Shown here piece after piece: positions 31,250-40,019 of a stretch of DNA of 52,063 nt. Source of the stretch: Chloroflexota bacterium (lineage in GTDB: Bacteria; Chloroflexota; UBA11872); NCBI GenBank assembly GCA_028873795.1, contig JAPPNP010000032.1:1-52063 (forward strand). The letters run 5' to 3'. A program made the translations under genes and the position numbers. The notes beneath the pieces are model-generated. The model worked only from the letters and a program-made list of their open reading frames with translations, made no database searches and was not told the origin of the DNA. The first letter of the stretch is position 1. The number at the start of each line of letters is the position of its first letter.

Positions 31250-31945
31250 CTATTCGTCGGCCGCGCTGCGCCATAGATCGTGCGCGAGCACGCCGACGAT
31301 GCCCGCGGCCAGCCCGCCGACGATCGGTCCGAGCCAATAGATCCAGTGCGAGTCGAAGTGCCAGTTCACGATGGCGGGGCCCAGGCTGCGCGCCGGGTTC
31401 ATGGAGGCGCCGGTGATCGCGCCGCCCACCAGGACCAGGGCTCCCAGCGTGGCGCCGAGCGCGACGCCTGCCGCGGCCGCCGGCACCCTGCCGCTCACGG
31501 CCACCGCAATGACCACGGAGACCAGCACGAACGTCATCACCGCCTCGAGCAGGAACGCCTGCCCCGCGCTCACGTCGACCGCCGGCAGGGTCATGGCCGT
31601 GCCGGGTCCCATCGGCCAGGTCCACGCGTGCAGCAGCGCGCCCAGCAGACCGCCGGCCATCTGCGCCACGAGGTACGGCGGCGCCTGACGCGGCGAGAAC
31701 TTGCCGATGGCCGACAGGCTCAGCGTCACCGCGGGGTTGATGTGGCAGCCGGAAACGTGGCCGAGGGCGTACACCAACCCCGTCAGGATGCAGGCGTGGC
31801 CAAGGGCCGGAATGAGCAGGTTTCCCGCGGCGACGTCGCCAAACCCAACTTGCGCCATGGACGTCGTCATCATCGCGACGAACACGAGCAGCGTGGTGCC
31901 CACGAATTCGGCCAGCAGGGCGCGAGGATTCAGCGACTCGATCAT
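31250..31945 (-). CDS. aqpZ: Aquaporin (MIP family), 231 aa
   Basis: Six-TM water channel with the two NPA boxes, GCHINPAVT (about residues 66-74) and GASMNPARS in the second half, and the family's AEFVGTTLLVFV start. The Arg after the second NPA (NPAR) is present. AqpZ-like rather than a glycerol facilitator is my reading but not certain. Start ATG 31945 (MIESLNPRAL); a GTG at 31978 would add eleven residues. Confidence 0.9.
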   Translation of the reverse strand: MIESLNPRALLAEFVGTTLLVFVAMMTTSMAQVGFGDVAAGNLLIPALGHACILTGLVYALGHVSGCHINPAVTLSLSAIGKFSPRQAPPYLVAQMAGGLLGALLHAWTWPMGPGTAMTLPAVDVSAGQAFLLEAVMTFVLVSVVIAVAVSGRVPAAAAGVALGATLGALVLVGGAITGASMNPARSLGPAIVNWHFDSHWIYWLGPIVGGLAAGIVGVLAHDLWRSAADE

Positions 31946-32048
31946 GGGCAAGTCTCGGTACTGGACTTCCGCCGCCACGGAATAATGGCGCCAGAGCTTC
32001 GCGACGAGGATTCTAGGCGGGCCGCCGCGACCTCAGCGGGCACGGTCC

Positions 32049-32069
32049 TATTGAGATATTATCTCAATA
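32049..32069. promoter_or_regulatory. Perfect 21-bp palindrome, Fur-like 7-1-7 box
   Basis: TATTGAGATA-T-TATCTCAATA is fully symmetric, 10 bp each side of one central T. The inner TGAGATA-T-TATCTCA has the 7-1-7 inverted-repeat layout of Fur-family boxes. It lies between the divergent aquaporin and M23 peptidase genes, about 67 bp before the latter. A Fur-family regulator gene is 2.6 kb downstream. The box-regulator link is inferred. Confidence 0.6.
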
Positions 32070-32136
32070 AGCGCGCAGCAATCGTTGACAATGCGATCGG
32101 GGCATGGCCGCGCGTGCCCGATGATCCTGGAGGTCT

Positions 32137-33438
32137 ATGTCTGAACCGCCGGACGTAACGCACTCGCACCTGTGGCGGCCTGGCCGCCCCATCAACCGCC
32201 GCGCGCTGCTTGGAGTGTCTCTCCTCGGCGCGGCGGCGGTGGCAACGACCCCGCTGCTCGCGCAATCGGTGACCGAGGAAGAGATCGAGGCCACCGAGGA
32301 GGAAATCGAGCGCGTGGATAGCGATATCCGCGCCGCCGAGGCGCTCGTTGCGGCGTCGATCGCGCGCGAGAGCACGCTGCAGCAGCAATTGGCCGTTATC
32401 GACCGCGACCGCTACCTGGCCGCTGAGCGGCTGCTCCAGGTCAAGCGCGAGCTCGAGACCGTGGAGCTCGAGGTCTTCGATATCAACCAGTCGATCGGGG
32501 ATCTCAACGTCGCCTTGGCCAGCGAGACGTCCGTGCTCGAGCGCAAGGCGCGGTCGCTCTACAAGGCGGGCCGGACGACGTTGCTGGAACAGGTCCTCGC
32601 GGCGGACTCGTTCGCGAGCGCGCTCGACCGCGCGGCGTCCCTGGAGCGATTGCTGGCGCGCGGTGTCGCCGACATCGGCCAGCTCCGGTTGCGGCGCGGC
32701 GAGATTCAACTGCGCACCGCCGACCTGACGGCGCGCCTGGACCGGCAGCAGGAACTGCAAGCCGAAGCCCAGTCGATCGAGGCCGAGCTGGCGCGCCGGT
32801 CCGAGGAGCAGCGCGACCTCATCTTCAACGTGCAGCAGGAGCAGGCGGAGCGCCAAGAGGACGTGCGGGCCTTTGAACGTGAGTCGGAGGCCATCGCCTA
32901 CCGCGTTCGGCTCCTGCGCGACATTCGCGAGCGGGAGCTCGTGGAGCTGGAGCGCCGGCGGCGCGCGGCCGAGGCGCTGGAGCAGGCGCAGCGGCTCGCC
33001 AGAGACGAAATCAGACAGCAGGGCGCCAGCGCGGCGGGCCCCTATATCTGGCCGCTGCTGGGCCTCATCACGACCGAATACGGTGGATGCACCTTCGGGC
33101 AGTGTCCCCACCTGGGCATGGACATTGCCGCCTCGTCTGGCACGCCGATCGTCGCGGCCAACGACGGCGTGGTGCTGGCCGCGGGGCTGGTGGTGCCGGG
33201 CGACCGCCGGGCGTCATACGGCATGATCGTGATCATTGCCCACAGCGAGACCGAGGAAACGCTCTACGCCCACCTGGACGACCTCACGTGGCCGCCGCCG
33301 GTCGCGCCGGGACAGTTCGTGAGCCGCGGTCAGACGATCGGCTTCGTCGGCCTCACCGGGTGGACCACAGGCCCCCACCTGCACCTGGAGTATCGGGTCG
33401 GCGGGGCCGCTAGTGACCCGCGGCGGGTGCTCGTCTAA
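32137..33438 (+). CDS. Coiled-coil M23 endopeptidase (EnvC/NlpD-like), 433 aa
   Basis: Exported murein hydrolase or activator. A twin-Arg signal (PINRRALLGVSLLGAAAVATTPLLAQ) occupies about residues 18-43. A long heptad-rich coiled coil spans about 45-295. The LytM/M23 domain is about 303-433 with zinc ligands H325 and D329 (HLGMD), H379 (YAHL) and H414/H416 (HLHLE), so it should be active. It would act in cell-wall cleavage during division. It is downstream of the 21-bp palindrome. ATG at 32137 has GGAGG upstream. Confidence 0.9.
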   Translation: MSEPPDVTHSHLWRPGRPINRRALLGVSLLGAAAVATTPLLAQSVTEEEIEATEEEIERVDSDIRAAEALVAASIARESTLQQQLAVIDRDRYLAAERLLQVKRELETVELEVFDINQSIGDLNVALASETSVLERKARSLYKAGRTTLLEQVLAADSFASALDRAASLERLLARGVADIGQLRLRRGEIQLRTADLTARLDRQQELQAEAQSIEAELARRSEEQRDLIFNVQQEQAERQEDVRAFERESEAIAYRVRLLRDIRERELVELERRRRAAEALEQAQRLARDEIRQQGASAAGPYIWPLLGLITTEYGGCTFGQCPHLGMDIAASSGTPIVAANDGVVLAAGLVVPGDRRASYGMIVIIAHSETEETLYAHLDDLTWPPPVAPGQFVSRGQTIGFVGLTGWTTGPHLHLEYRVGGAASDPRRVLV

Positions 33439-33457
33439 CGCGAGCCGTCGGCTCGCG
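33439..33457. terminator. Bidirectional hairpin between convergent genes
   Basis: CGCGAGCC-GTC-GGCTCGCG is a perfect 8-bp stem with a 3-nt loop in the 22-bp gap between the M23 gene and hisI. It is well placed to end both transcripts; there is no T-run. Confidence 0.55.
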
Positions 33458-33460
33458 CGC

Positions 33461-33802
33461 TCAGTCCAGGCGTCGGAAGAAGCAGGTCCGCTCGCCCGTG
33501 TGACAGGCGGGACCGGCCGGGTGGACCTTCACGACCAGGGTGTCGGCGTCGCAGTCGATGAGGATTGACTCCACCGTCAGCACGTTGCCCGACGTGGCGC
33601 CCTTGTGCCACAGCTCTTGCCGGCTCCGGCTCCAGAACCACGCCTCGCCCGACTCCTGCGTAAGTGCCAGCGACTCGCGGTTCATATAGGCGAGCATCAA
33701 GACCTCGCCCGTCGTGGCGTCCTGACAAATGGCGGGCACTAGCCCGCGATCGTCGAACGCCGGCTGGATGGTTTCGGCTGGCGCGGAAGCGCGCGTCGAC
33801 AT
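33461..33802 (-). CDS. hisI: Phosphoribosyl-AMP cyclohydrolase HisI, 113 aa
   Basis: Third step of histidine synthesis, opening the adenine ring of PR-AMP. The metal motif DCDAD (residues 83-87) and the zinc Cys residues C100 and C107 are present, together with [23 protein letters not shown]. Length fits the monofunctional form without the HisE domain. No other his gene is here. Converges with the M23 gene. Confidence 0.95.
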   Translation of the reverse strand: MSTRASAPAETIQPAFDDRGLVPAICQDATTGEVLMLAYMNRESLALTQESGEAWFWSRSRQELWHKGATSGNVLTVESILIDCDADTLVVKVHPAGPACHTGERTCFFRRLD

Positions 33803-33841
33803 CGGATAGATCCTCCCTGGTGAGCGTCGCGGACCGACCGG

Positions 33842-34552
33842 CTAAACGGCGGACTTCATCTCCTGGTACTGGGCTTCCATGGTTCCGTTGACCGCGATCG
33901 TCGAGTCGAGGCCATCCGCCAGCGTCGCCAGCGCGGCGCCGGGGACGGCGGCCAGCACGTACGCGTCGGGGATCTCGGTAAACGTGCGCATGCCGATGCA
34001 GCCCAGCGACACCGACGCCGCGTCCCGCGCCGCGGCCGTCGGCAGCACGCCGCAGGCGGGCCGGCCAAACACGCCCTCCTGCGGACCGGTCCACAGCGTG
34101 CCGCCCAGGCTCTCTTCGAGATACATCGTCTGCTTGGGCGTCAGCCACAGGATGACGTTGTCGGGCTCGAGCGGAAACGTCGCCAGGGGGCCGTAGACCG
34201 CGCCTCGCGGACCCGGATCGAAGTGGGGAATGTGCGGGATTTCCTCTTCGCGGATGTAGGCGAGCGAGCACATGTCGCCGACCAGGCTCATGAGTTCTTC
34301 CTGCTTGGCCTCCGGCAGCTCGAACCCCATCACCATCGCGCCGATGGGACACCCCATGTGCGCCGCCTCATCGGCGAAGAACACCTGCTGCTCGGCGCGG
34401 CGCCAAAATGTGCACGCCGACGGCACCGCCTCGGTCCACGCCGCGATCCCAGAAGGCGCCGCGTCCACGCGCGCGACCGCCACCGGGGGATAGTCCAGGT
34501 CAAGGCCGGTCAGAAGTCGAGTTGCCAGATCGGCATAGGGCGTGGACGTCAT
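33842..34552 (-). CDS. DUF169 family protein, 236 aa
   Basis: DUF169-type: DYPPVAVARVD, a Cys-bearing SACTFWRRAEQQVFFADEAAHMGCPIGAMVMGFELPE, CSLAYIREEEIPHIPHF, VILWLTPKQTMYLEE, and a RPACGVLPTA with another Cys. The family has no firm function. The ATG at 34552 (MTSTPYADL) is my preferred start; 34585 is an alternative. It lies just downstream of hisI's start, possibly in one transcript. Confidence 0.7.
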   Translation of the reverse strand: MTSTPYADLATRLLTGLDLDYPPVAVARVDAAPSGIAAWTEAVPSACTFWRRAEQQVFFADEAAHMGCPIGAMVMGFELPEAKQEELMSLVGDMCSLAYIREEEIPHIPHFDPGPRGAVYGPLATFPLEPDNVILWLTPKQTMYLEESLGGTLWTGPQEGVFGRPACGVLPTAAARDAASVSLGCIGMRTFTEIPDAYVLAAVPGAALATLADGLDSTIAVNGTMEAQYQEMKSAV

Positions 34553-34700
34553 GCGTGCTCCAAAGGGCGGCAAGCCCGCCGGCATCAGCAGGTAGGCGCT
34601 GCCAGGTGCGTAGTCGGGTCACTCGATGGTGACACACAAGACCGGCCAACCCCAGCACCATTTGCGGACGGTCAGGACCGGCGGCGACCTAGAGTGCTGG

Positions 34701-35138
34701 CTAGGAGGTGGCGCCGTGGCACGGCCCGCACAGCCCAAACACTTCCAGGCTGTGGCCGGTCACGGCGAATCCGGTCTGCAGCTCCACCTCGCTGGTGATG
34801 GCATCGAACGTACAGCGTTCGATGATTTCGACCGTGCCGCAGGTTTGGCACACGACGTGATGCTGATCGGGCGTCCGGCGCGCCAGATAGCGATGCTGCT
34901 CGGGCGAGGGGTGCACCGTTTCCACCGCGTCGATATCCCGCAGCAGGTCGAGCGTGCGGTAGACCGTGCTTCGCGAGGCATCGCCGCTCGATTCCCGCAC
35001 GGAGGCAACCAGCTCTTCGGCCGAAATCCCGGCGGGCGAGGCGTCGATGGCCGCCAGAATCAGACGTCGCTGGTCGGTGACCCTGCCGCCATCATCGCGC
35101 AGGGCGGCAATGGTGCGATCGATCCACGCTGAATTCAC
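34701..35138 (-). CDS. fur: Fur-family metal-dependent repressor, 145 aa
   Basis: N-terminal winged helix RVTDQRRLILAAIDASPAGISAEELVASVRES...STVYRTLDLLRDIDAVETV; C-terminal metal part HHVVCQTCGTVEIIERCTF, and CGPCHGATS. Two CxxC pairs (CQTC and CGPC) bind structural zinc. Could be Fur, Zur or PerR; the specificity cannot be read from the sequence. Start GTG at 35138. It may recognise the palindrome at 32049-32069. Confidence 0.9.
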   Translation of the reverse strand: MNSAWIDRTIAALRDDGGRVTDQRRLILAAIDASPAGISAEELVASVRESSGDASRSTVYRTLDLLRDIDAVETVHPSPEQHRYLARRTPDQHHVVCQTCGTVEIIERCTFDAITSEVELQTGFAVTGHSLEVFGLCGPCHGATS

Positions 35139-35366
35139 GGCAGGCGGTGTGGCACAGACGCTTCAAGTCGGTCGGCGCAGGCCAAGTGTACGGCTTTGGA
35201 AGGCCGAGAAGGGTTGGCATGGCTACGGCGGCCGCCGGACCGTCCTGAACGGCGCGTGAATTCCGCCGTCCCAGTGCTCATTGAGCCATCGTCCGGGAAC
35301 CGGCCCGACGGTGCCGCGTGGCACAATTCCCACCGCGCTTCCGACGGCTCAGCCTCATCGCTCGAG

Positions 35367-36614
35367 ATGACTAACCCCATCCACGCCGTGGCGGGCGCCG
35401 TCGTTCTCCGCCGTCTGCGACGGTGGTCCGGCAGCACGCTGCGGATCAGGCTCCCGGATGGATCGCGGCGCAGTTTCGGTCCCGGCAGCTCCCCGCGGCA
35501 GGTGCGCCTGGACGTCCATCACCCCCGCTTCTTTGCGCGGGCGCTCATGGGCGGCACAACCGGCATGGGCGAGTCGTATATGGCCGGCGAGTGGTCCAGC
35601 GACGACCTGACGACTCTGCTGCAGGAAGCTCTGCACAACGGTCCGCGCCTGGGGCTGGAGTCGCGCGCCAGCCTGGTCGCGCGTCTGCTCAATGCCTGGC
35701 GCCACCGGCGGCGGGCCAACACCAGGACCGGCAGCCGGCGCAACATCCAGGCGCACTACGACCTCGGCAACGCCTTCTATCGGCTTTTTCTTGACGAAAC
35801 GCTCACGTATTCCTGCGCCCGCTGGCCGGAAGGTTGCGACGACCTTGCCACGGCCCAACGGACCAAAATGCAAGACATCTGCGACAAGCTCGGCCTGGGC
35901 CCCGAGCACCACGTCCTTGAGATTGGCAGCGGCTGGGGCGGCTTTGCCCTGCATGCGGCCCAAAACACCGGCTGCCGCGTGACCGGCATCACGATTTCGC
36001 GCGAGCAGCTCGAATTCTCACGGCGTCGTGTCGCCGAGGCCGGCTTGAGCGACCAGATAGACATTCGGTTCTGCGACTATCGCGAAATCGAGGGGCAATT
36101 CGACCGCATCGTCTCGATCGAGATGTTCGAGGCCGTGGGCCGCGCCTACTGGCGTCGCTTCTTCGAGATCTGCGCGCGGGCCCTCAGGCCCGGCGGCCGG
36201 ATGTTGCTGCAGACCATCGCGATTCCCGATGCGGACGTCGGCGCGCCCTATCGCGGCGCGGGATGGATCAGTCGCTATATCTTCCCCGGCGGGCTGCTCC
36301 CGGCCATGTGCGAAATCGCCGAGGCCGTCGGCACGCCGCACCGCGGTCTTGACGTCCGGCAGGTGGACGAGATCGGTCCCCACTACGTGCGCACGCTGGA
36401 TGCGTGGCGATCCCGCTTCTGGAGTCGCATCGAGGACGTGCGGCGGCTGGGATTCGACGAGACGTTCGTGCGGATGTGGGACTTGTATCTGGCCGTCTGC
36501 TCGGCGGCGTTCGCCACCGGGCAGATTCGCGATGTGCAGGTGCTGCTGGGGCACGTGGGGGAAACCAGGGCGCCCTCCAGCCAGTCCGTCGTCGCCGCCG
36601 GCGCGGCTTCCTGA
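35367..36614 (+). CDS. cfa: Cyclopropane-fatty-acyl-phospholipid synthase, 415 aa
   Basis: Methylates cis double bonds of membrane lipids using SAM. The SAM motif VLEIGSGWGGFALHAA (about 182-197), NIQAHYDLGNAFYRLFLDETLTYSCA, GITISREQLEFSRRR, FDRIVSIEMFEAVGRAYWRRFFE, and IFPGGLLPAMCEI are diagnostic. The ATG at 35367 begins MTNPIHAV. The acyl desaturase follows 99 bp downstream, so desaturation and cyclopropanation enzymes are neighbours. Confidence 0.93.
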   Translation: MTNPIHAVAGAVVLRRLRRWSGSTLRIRLPDGSRRSFGPGSSPRQVRLDVHHPRFFARALMGGTTGMGESYMAGEWSSDDLTTLLQEALHNGPRLGLESRASLVARLLNAWRHRRRANTRTGSRRNIQAHYDLGNAFYRLFLDETLTYSCARWPEGCDDLATAQRTKMQDICDKLGLGPEHHVLEIGSGWGGFALHAAQNTGCRVTGITISREQLEFSRRRVAEAGLSDQIDIRFCDYREIEGQFDRIVSIEMFEAVGRAYWRRFFEICARALRPGGRMLLQTIAIPDADVGAPYRGAGWISRYIFPGGLLPAMCEIAEAVGTPHRGLDVRQVDEIGPHYVRTLDAWRSRFWSRIEDVRRLGFDETFVRMWDLYLAVCSAAFATGQIRDVQVLLGHVGETRAPSSQSVVAAGAAS

Positions 36615-36712
36615 CGACGCGCTGCCCGAAACTTGGCTTGAATGCCGCGTGGGAATCTCTCACCCTTTCTAACGAAGGCGGCGTCGCATCGCGCCGCATC
36701 CCAAGGGCACAC

Positions 36713-37618
36713 GTGACCTCAGAGGCCGTACCCGCTGTCCGGCGGGACACCCCCAAGACGGAGTCTTCTTCTCGCGTCCACGCCGTCGTTCGCAACCTTC
36801 CCTTCACACTCGTGCACCTTTTGGCGTTCGCCGCGATTTGGACGGGCGTGAGTTGGCCGGCCGTGGTGGTCTGCCTGGGGCTCTACTGGATGCGCGTGTT
36901 CTTCGTGACCGGCTTCTATCACCGCTATTTCTCCCATCGGAGCTATCGCACCTCGCGCGTATTTCAGGCGGCAATTGCCTTCCTGGGCACGACCGCGATG
37001 CAGAAGGGGCCGCTGTGGTGGGCCGGTCACCACCGGTTTCACCACCGGCACTCGGACGAGGAGGAGGATGTCCACTCCCCGCTGCACGGTGGCTTCTGGT
37101 GGGCGCAAGTCGGCTGGCTCATCCGCGTGAGCCGCGACGACACGCGCTGGGACGAGGTCAAGGACCTGGCCCGGTTTCCCGAGCTGCGCTTCTTCGAGTC
37201 GCACTACCGCCTGGGCATGGCGGCCTATGCGGGTGGCGTGATCGGCCTGGGATTCTGGCTGGAGCATGCATTCCCGCAGACCGGTGTCACTTGGCCGCAA
37301 GTGCTGGTCTGGGGCTTCGTGATCAGCACGGTGATGCTGTGGCACACCACCTACCTCATCAATTCCGGCGCCCACATGTGGGGCAGCCGCCGCTTCGACA
37401 CCAAGGACACCAGCCGCAATAACTTCTGGCTGGCGCTGGTCACCATGGGCGAGGGCTGGCACAACAATCACCACCGTTATCCCGGTTCCGAGCGCAACGG
37501 GTTCTATTGGTACGAAGTCGACGTGACGCACTGGATGCTCACGGTGCTCAGTTGGCTCGGTTTGGTGTGGGACCTGCGGCGTCCGCCGCGTCATATCTAC
37601 GAGAGCGCCTCGCGCTAG
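36713..37618 (+). CDS. Membrane acyl-CoA desaturase, 301 aa
   Basis: Diiron membrane desaturase of the stearoyl-CoA type: three His boxes HRYFSH, HHRFHHRH and HNNHH, in the correct order, with TM stretches around 30-60 and 160-200. It introduces a double bond into acyl chains. GTG at 36713 is the best start; no ATG lies near. Follows cfa. Confidence 0.9.
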   Translation: MTSEAVPAVRRDTPKTESSSRVHAVVRNLPFTLVHLLAFAAIWTGVSWPAVVVCLGLYWMRVFFVTGFYHRYFSHRSYRTSRVFQAAIAFLGTTAMQKGPLWWAGHHRFHHRHSDEEEDVHSPLHGGFWWAQVGWLIRVSRDDTRWDEVKDLARFPELRFFESHYRLGMAAYAGGVIGLGFWLEHAFPQTGVTWPQVLVWGFVISTVMLWHTTYLINSGAHMWGSRRFDTKDTSRNNFWLALVTMGEGWHNNHHRYPGSERNGFYWYEVDVTHWMLTVLSWLGLVWDLRRPPRHIYESASR

Positions 37619-37832
37619 CCGGAGACTCTTGCGCAACCCCGTCCGTCACGGCGGCGGAGGCTGGAGTCTCGACCAGCCCAACCAGGAGCGCGCAACGACT
37701 CCCCTGGACATCCTTCGCCCGGCAAAGGTGACCATCCGCGGGAGTGACGGATTCGGAAAGTTCCGCTTCGGCGCCTCTTGCCCCGGGCCGGCGTTCGGCT
37801 AACACTGTGGGAAGGGCGATCGGAGGGGCACC
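37619..37832. other. Intergenic gap after the desaturase gene
   Basis: A decayed CATTCC-type repeat (TCCGTCACGGCGGCGGAGGC, 37641-37660) is visible. No gene or tRNA is recognised here. Confidence 0.4.
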
Positions 37833-38741
37833 GTGCGCGTAGCGCTCACCGGCGGCAGCGGGCTCATTGGCCGTGCGGTCACGATCGCGCTCCAAGCCGA
37901 AGGCCATGAGGTGCTTCAACTGGTCCGGCCGCCGCGACTCGCCGGCGCCGGCCAAGTTGACTGGGACCCAGCCGCCGGCACCATCGACGCGGGCGGACTT
38001 GAGGACCTTGACGCCGTCGTGCATCTGGCCGGAGAGCCGACGACGGCCTGGCGCTGGACCGCTGCCAAGAAGCGTCGAATCTACGCCAGCCGGGTGGAGG
38101 GCACGCGGCTGCTGGCGGAGACGCTGGCCGTGCTGCGGAGTCCTCCCAGCGTCCTCGTGGCCTACTCCGCGGTCGGGTACTACGGCGACCGCGGCGACGA
38201 GGTTCTGCGCGAGGACAGCCCGCCGGGTACGGGGTTTCTGGCCCGGGTTGCGACGGATTGGGAGGCCGCCGCGCATGCGGCCGCCGGCCGCGAAATCCGT
38301 GTGGTGCATCTCCGTGGCGCGCCCGTGGTGGCGGGTCACTCCGCGTTCCTGACGCGCCAGACACCCGCCTTCAGGCTGGGGCTCGGAGGCCCGCTGGGCA
38401 GCGGCCGCCAGTGGTGGCCGTGGGTGGCCCTGGAGGATGTCGTGGGCGTCGTGCGGCACGTGCTGGCAGGCGACGACCTGCGGGGGGCCGTCAACGTCGT
38501 GGCCCCGGAGCTGTGCACCAATCTGGAGTTTGCCCGCACGTTGGGACGTGTACTGGGGCGACCGGCCGTCTTCCCGGTGCCGTCGGCGATCCTGCGCGCC
38601 GCGATGGGCGAGATCGCCAACGAGATGCTGCTGGCCAGCCAGCGGGTCGAGCCCGCGGCTCTCATCGCCTCGGGCTATCACTTTCACTTCCCAATGCTGG
38701 AGCCCGCCCTGCGCCACGCGCTGGGCCGTCCCTCCGCCTGA
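37833..38741 (+). CDS. TIGR01777/SDR-like NAD-dependent epimerase, 302 aa
   Basis: Extended SDR of the YfcH/SulA (TIGR01777) type: MRVALTGGSGLIGRAVTIAL, DAVVHLAGEP, KRRIYASRVEGTRLL, YSAVGYYGDRGDE, and a C-terminal region ending FHFPMLEPALRHALG. Substrate unknown. Starts with GTG at 37833. An isolated gene ahead of the M24 peptidase. Confidence 0.88.
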   Translation: MRVALTGGSGLIGRAVTIALQAEGHEVLQLVRPPRLAGAGQVDWDPAAGTIDAGGLEDLDAVVHLAGEPTTAWRWTAAKKRRIYASRVEGTRLLAETLAVLRSPPSVLVAYSAVGYYGDRGDEVLREDSPPGTGFLARVATDWEAAAHAAAGREIRVVHLRGAPVVAGHSAFLTRQTPAFRLGLGGPLGSGRQWWPWVALEDVVGVVRHVLAGDDLRGAVNVVAPELCTNLEFARTLGRVLGRPAVFPVPSAILRAAMGEIANEMLLASQRVEPAALIASGYHFHFPMLEPALRHALGRPSA

Positions 38742-38810
38742 GGCTCGACCGCCGCGCGACGGTGCGCGAGACTGCCGGCGTCCAGCCCCGCCTGACAGGT
38801 GACGGAAGCC

Positions 38811-39926
38811 ATGCTCAGCCCTGAGGGATGTCGCGCGCGTACGCGCCGCTTGCTCGACCGAGTCGACGCCAACGTGGAGACGCTCGTCGTCACGCGGCCC
38901 GAGCACGTCTTCTACCTGTCCAACTACATGCCATCGCCGAACGACATCCACCACCGCGCCCCGCAGTACCTCGTGATTCAGCGTGGCGGCCCGACCACGC
39001 TCATCCTCGATGGCTTCGCCAAGCTCGACGGCGAGCCGGCGGTTGACGAGGTCATTCACGGGCCTTGGGGCGTGGCCGAACCTGACGTGACTCGCGCCCA
39101 CTGCACCGCTCGCGCGGTAATTGACTTGCTGTCAAAGCTCGGCAGCGAGGTGGTCGGTGTCGAGCGCGCCGCCGTGCCCGCTGCGGTCACCGACGCCGTG
39201 CCCGAGGTGCGGGATATCGAGCCGCACCTGGGCCTCATGCGCCAGGTGAAGGATCCCGATGAGCTGAAGCTCATCCGCGCCGCCGTTCGAGTTGGCGAGG
39301 CCATGCACGCGGCGTCGTGGGAGAGTCTCGCCCCCGGCATGCGCGAGATTGACGGCTACGCCGCCATCGTCACTGCGGGTCTGGAGGTGGCGGAGGGGCC
39401 CTTCGTGATGATGTGCGAGTTCATTTCCGGACCGCGGGTGGTGCCTCGCCGCGGCGACCCCGGTCCGCGCGTCATGGAAGCCGGCGACAACGTCGTGATG
39501 GACCTGTTTCCGTACGTCAACGGCTACCGCTGCGACCTCACCAACACCATCACCCTCGGCGGGCGGCCCACGCCGGAGCAGCAGGACGCCTTCGACGCGG
39601 TGCACGAGGCCTTGACGGCATCCGAGGCCATGATTCGCCCGGGCGTTCGCGCCCAGGACATCTACGCCGTGCAGGACGCCGTGCTGCGCCGCGCCAATCC
39701 GGACTGGGGACTCCCGGGCCACGCCGGACATTCCCTCGGATTGGAGCATCCGGAGGCCCCCGACTTCGTACCCGGCGTCGAAGGCGAGATTCTGGAGGGC
39801 ATGGTCATCGCGCTGGAGCCGGGCGCCTACGGCATGCCCTTCCACGGCGTGCGCCTGGAGCACAACTACCTCGTCACCGCCGACGGCCTGGAACGGCTCT
39901 CCAACCACCGGCTGGGACTGGTCTAG
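38811..39926 (+). CDS. M24 Xaa-Pro dipeptidase-like metallopeptidase, 371 aa
   Basis: Pita-bread fold: metal ligands in DLFPYVNGYRCDLTNT (Asp and Asp), GHSLGLEHPE (His), EPGAYG (Glu) and VRLEHNYLV (Glu). N-terminal domain about 1-150. It may be an Xaa-Pro peptidase or creatinase-like hydrolase. The ATG at 38811 begins MLSPEG; a GTG 12 bp upstream is another option. Confidence 0.88.
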   Translation: MLSPEGCRARTRRLLDRVDANVETLVVTRPEHVFYLSNYMPSPNDIHHRAPQYLVIQRGGPTTLILDGFAKLDGEPAVDEVIHGPWGVAEPDVTRAHCTARAVIDLLSKLGSEVVGVERAAVPAAVTDAVPEVRDIEPHLGLMRQVKDPDELKLIRAAVRVGEAMHAASWESLAPGMREIDGYAAIVTAGLEVAEGPFVMMCEFISGPRVVPRRGDPGPRVMEAGDNVVMDLFPYVNGYRCDLTNTITLGGRPTPEQQDAFDAVHEALTASEAMIRPGVRAQDIYAVQDAVLRRANPDWGLPGHAGHSLGLEHPEAPDFVPGVEGEILEGMVIALEPGAYGMPFHGVRLEHNYLVTADGLERLSNHRLGLV

Positions 39927-40019
39927 CCGGAGTCTGGCGTCCCGTGGACGGGGTTGACCATCGTGCGCCCCATGCGGGAAGGTCAACGCATCACGGACGA
40001 TTCAGCGATGGAGGCGGCG

